Shown: piece after piece, positions 61,052 to 64,000 of the stretch
Position numbering within the stretch: position 1 is the first letter of the stretch
How the letters are laid out: each line of letters starts with the position of its first letter
Source: Takashimella koratensis
Lineage: Eukaryota; Basidiomycota; Tremellomycetes; Trichosporonales; Tetragoniomycetaceae
Reading direction: 5' to 3'
NCBI GenBank assembly: GCA_003116875.1
Contig: BCKT01000015.1
Coordinates: 558,001-622,000 of the forward strand
DNA: 64,000 nt
The notes under the pieces: model-generated
What the model saw: the letters and a program-made list of their open reading frames with translations, nothing else
Database searches by the model: none
Told to the model about the DNA's origin: nothing
Position numbers and translations under genes: made by a program

Positions 61052-61882
61052 GGTGGGTAGGGGGTGGGCTGTAAGTGACGAGAGTGAGGTGGGGTGGATC
61101 GGAGAGAAGAGGGTAGAGAGGAGGACGAGATGAGTGAAGAGTGAAGAATGAAGAGTGGAGAGGTTGGAAATGAAGGAAGAGGGATAGTCGAGGGGAAGAT
61201 GAGTTCAGCTGAGGGGATAAGTATGAATCAAGTTGAGGATGAGGTGAGCCATGGGTCGAGATGAGGATTGCCACAAATGGTCAGTCTCAATCCATCACGC
61301 TCAAAGGCAGGCAACGAGGCAAGTCAATCTCAATCGTCGTAGATGACATGGCCGTTGCGGCGCCCTCATCCTCGTCGTCGATAACGCTCGGGCCATTGCT
61401 CCTGTACCGTGTGACCAGTCTCGAGACGGCAGCAGTACGCCTTTTGCAACTGGGCGCATGGTGAGGGAGTCAGCCAAAGATGGGATTCGACTGAGCCTGA
61501 CCAGTGTAACTCTCTCTCCACGGAGATTTCTCGATCTCCGCCGATTCCTCGGCGACTAGAGTTTGCCACACTGCCCCTCTGGTACTTGCAACGCGCGTCA
61601 CTCCCGCCCTCCCCACCTTCCATCTGATTCCCTCGTTGTTTCTCTTCTTCTCCTTCTCAGCTTCTTGTCAACCGACTACCCAAGAGCCAACGTTCAATCA
61701 GCCCCATCCCGCCCACAGCGCACTAAATCACGACTACATCCCCCTCTACCGCGCCTCTCGTCCTTCTCTTCTTCCCCTCACACGAAAACCCCCCACTCCA
61801 GAAAAAAAGAAGGAAAGGCTGAAACCCCAAAGCCTAGCGCACGCGACCATCCACTACAACCATTCGCCTACAACTAGCCAAC
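61052..61882. promoter_or_regulatory. Divergent intergenic region between the C2H2 and RRM genes
   Basis: 830 bp between divergent start codons. The left part is purine-rich with GAGTGAAGA-like words (about 61130-61170). The right part, just upstream of the RRM gene, is C/T-rich, typical of a 5' leader. No gene was seen. Confidence 0.5.
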
Positions 61883-63747
61883 ATGTCCGCCAAAGCTCCA
61901 GTTGAGGAGGTCGCTAACGGTGTCCCCGCGTCTACCGAGGAGGGGTTCAGGGTCAGTCCATGGTCTCGGTCGTGCCAAGGCAACGTCCCATCTCTGTCTC
62001 TGTCTCTGTCTTCTGCCTGGCTTCAGTCTAGTTGGTGTTCTGTGCAAAGTGACTGACAATGAATTTAGGTTTACATCGGGAACCTCCCATTCTCTGTAAG
62101 TCTGCTCCTTCTTTGACTCTGGAACTACATGCTGATCCCACCAGGCTACCGAGGAAGAGGTGCGCGCGCACATTGACAAGGTCGGCGGCGAGGTGTGAGT
62201 GTCAAAAATCATCCACCTTCAACCTGATTGATCCCTTCGTTTCCTCCTTCCCTACCTTCCTTTGTCCTCCCCTTGCCTTGGACCTCCATCTGCCCGCGCC
62301 AACAGTTCATGACCTCCCTCCCAATGGCCAGTGCACTGCATCGAGCTCTGGGAGCTCTGGCTCCTTCACCATGTACTACAGCTGACACCTTCCTCCTCAA
62401 CCAGCCTCTCCGTCATCCTTCCAACCCGCTTCAGGTCGCGCCGTCCCGCTGGCCACGCCTTCGTGACGTACAAGACCGAGGAGGACGCCAAGAAGGCCGT
62501 CGATCAGCTCAACGAGTCGGGTGGGTGCTCTTCCTCCCCATCAATCATTATCAATCATTACACCATCGCTGACTCTGATTTCAACCCCGGGTTCACCTCT
62601 GGATTCCTCGTTGTTCCCTGACCTTTTCCATCACTACTTTCCCCCACTCCTAATCCCTCTCGGTCCTCTCCCTCACTCTCACGCCTCAACCCTCTACACT
62701 ACACAGACTTTGGCGACCGCAAAGTCTCGCTCGAGCTCGCTCGCTCCAAGGCCGAGAACGCCGCGCGCAAGGAGGAAATCCTCGCCAAGCGCCAGGAGAC
62801 CCGTGAGGCCGCCAAGACCGACGCGACGGGTGAGACGACGGCTGTCGAGACTTCCGACTCCAAGTCCAAGTCGAAGAAGAAGGCCAAGGTGGGTTGGATC
62901 CCTAATTCTCTTTCGCTCTTTGCTACCGACACATCTCTGCGTCCAACACGGCTTGTTAAATGAGACGGTGCTATTGCCCTACACGACCCTGCTGACACGC
63001 CTCAGAAGCCGACGTCTCGCCGCCGCTTGCCCGAGGAGGGCGACGAGACCGCCGTCGAGCCCGAGGAGGCCGGGGACAAGGCCGACGGCGAGAAGAAGAC
63101 GAGGAAGGCGCGCAAGCCCCGCGAGGCAAGGATCGACGACGCCGAGGGCGCTGTTGCCAAGGAGCCTTCCAAGCCCAAGGAGAGGAAGCCGCGCCTCGAG
63201 CTCACCGGGGACGTCAGCAAGGTGGGTGTGGTGTGGCGCATTTCTCTCCGTGTTCCCTCACGATTCAGGTCATCTACCTGGGGTGGACGCGTCTGCTTTC
63301 ATCATTGTTGTCAGTCGCAGCTGACCACTCTTTCCACAGAACACCGTCTTCGTCGCCAACCTGCCGTTCAACGTGGACGACGACGGCCTCGCTGAACTCT
63401 TCACCAACCTCTCGATCAAAGTCAAGTCGGCGCACGTGATCAAGGGCCTTCGTCGACTCCCCAACCGCCGCCCGTTCCGCGGCTCCAAGGGCTTTGGGTT
63501 CGTCGAACTCGAGGAAGAAGGACAGCAGCAGGAGGCTGTGGATAAGATCAATGGGTCCGCGGTTGGAGACCGTAAAGTCACAGCCAAGATCGCGCAGGAG
63601 ATGAAGCCGATTGAGATTGAGCAGGCTGTCGAGGCGGAGACTGCGTAAGTAGAGATTATACAAGGGTTAGATGGGGCGGGGCGGGGCGAGTTGGTTATGT
63701 GACGAGTTGAGGGGATTCAAAGCTGACACGAACACAGTGCTGCGTAA
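61883..63747 (+). CDS. Two-RRM RNA-binding protein (Sbp1/Rnp24-like)
   Basis: Predicted RNA-binding protein. Eight exons: 61883-61951, 62069-62095 (27 nt), 62145-62194, 62405-62520, 62707-62888, 63006-63221, 63340-63644 and 63738-63747 (10 nt), giving 324 aa. RRM1: RNP2 VYIGNLPFS and RNP1-like GHAFVTYKT. The middle is a long Lys/Glu-rich charged linker (KSKSKKKAKKPTSRRR, then GEKKTRKARKPREARIDD). RRM2: RNP2 VFVANLPFN and RNP1 KGFGFVELEE. The last intron (GTAAGT, CTGAC branch, ACACAG) would change the end from ETA to ETAAA. If unspliced, translation stops at 63648. The N-terminal RRM resembles Sbp1 and Rnp24 proteins; the exact orthologue is uncertain. No RGG box is present. Confidence 0.85.
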
Positions 63748-64000
63748 GGCGTGAGCTTGGTTGGAGGCGTGCTTGATGGCTCAGGCGCGATTTGTTCACG
63801 ACTTGAGTGTACGTGTTCGAGTCTAGCTTGGTTCGCGTTGATCTACGCGTCTACCTCTGGTAGATTTGCGCTCGTCTCGCTCTTTCGCTTTCTCGCTTTC
63901 CGCTCTCGTTGAAATCCTGTGCATCAACCCTCTTTCTCATGACTCGACGACTCCTTATCTCGTTCACCTCCTCCCTCCTCATCCCAATCCTACCTCTTCA
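63748..64000. other. 3' flank of the RRM gene
   Basis: The terminal 250 bp shows no coding frame. The last 150 bp becomes C/T-rich on the plus strand, as seen just upstream of other start codons here. Another plus-strand gene may therefore begin just beyond the window. Confidence 0.35.

Overview
The window looks like a nuclear chromosome segment of a basidiomycete, probably a tremellomycete-type yeast. It is GC-rich and gene-dense. Nearly every gene is cut by short introns (about 34-90 nt) with GTRNGT donors and CTGAC/CTAAC branch points just upstream of the acceptor. The gene content is purely eukaryotic: Arp4, MCM5, SmD3, Utp6, Mpp10, a DHX29-type helicase and an NRC-2/Fpk1-type kinase. The assignment below phylum is inference. 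Gene models were built by eye: exons were joined where donor, acceptor, reading phase and family sequence agreed. All coordinates are from this window.

Layout, left to right. (1) 1-8.5 kb: the 5' part of a PP2A methyltransferase gene (PPM1, -), SND2 (+), a small putative mitochondrial protein (-), ARP4 (+), and a WRN/RNase D-like 3'-5' exonuclease (-). (2) 8.5-13.7 kb: UTP6 (-) diverges from an unrecognised TPR protein (+). (3) 14-16.4 kb: two orphan genes (-) that look like diverged paralogues sharing a repeated helical motif. (4) 17.5-27.8 kb: SMD3 (-), an HSF-type regulator (-) with a predicted 6-nt microexon, a 3.5-kb divergent intergenic region, and MCM5 (+) preceded by two MluI cell-cycle boxes. 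(5) 28-37 kb: a 19-exon DHX29-like DEAH helicase (-) and a Zn2Cys6 regulator (-). (6) 38-48 kb: an intron-containing tRNA-Glu(CTC) (-), MPP10 (+), YME2 (-) and a large PPR protein (-). (7) 48-58 kb: an orphan gene (-), an NRC-2/Fpk1-type AGC kinase (-), and a SET-domain methyltransferase (+) whose third intron contains a poly-A tract and an assembly gap. (8) 58-64 kb: a C2H2-finger protein (-) and a two-RRM protein (+).

The genes do not form a pathway cluster. Recurrent themes are ribosome biogenesis (UTP6, MPP10), mitochondrial gene expression and mtDNA (YME2, the PPR protein), and DNA replication or repair (MCM5, the WRN-like exonuclease). No transposon, CRISPR array, biosynthetic cluster or virus-like element was seen. 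The least explained parts are the orphan pair at 14-16.4 kb, the orphan at 48.3-49.1 kb and the TPR protein.
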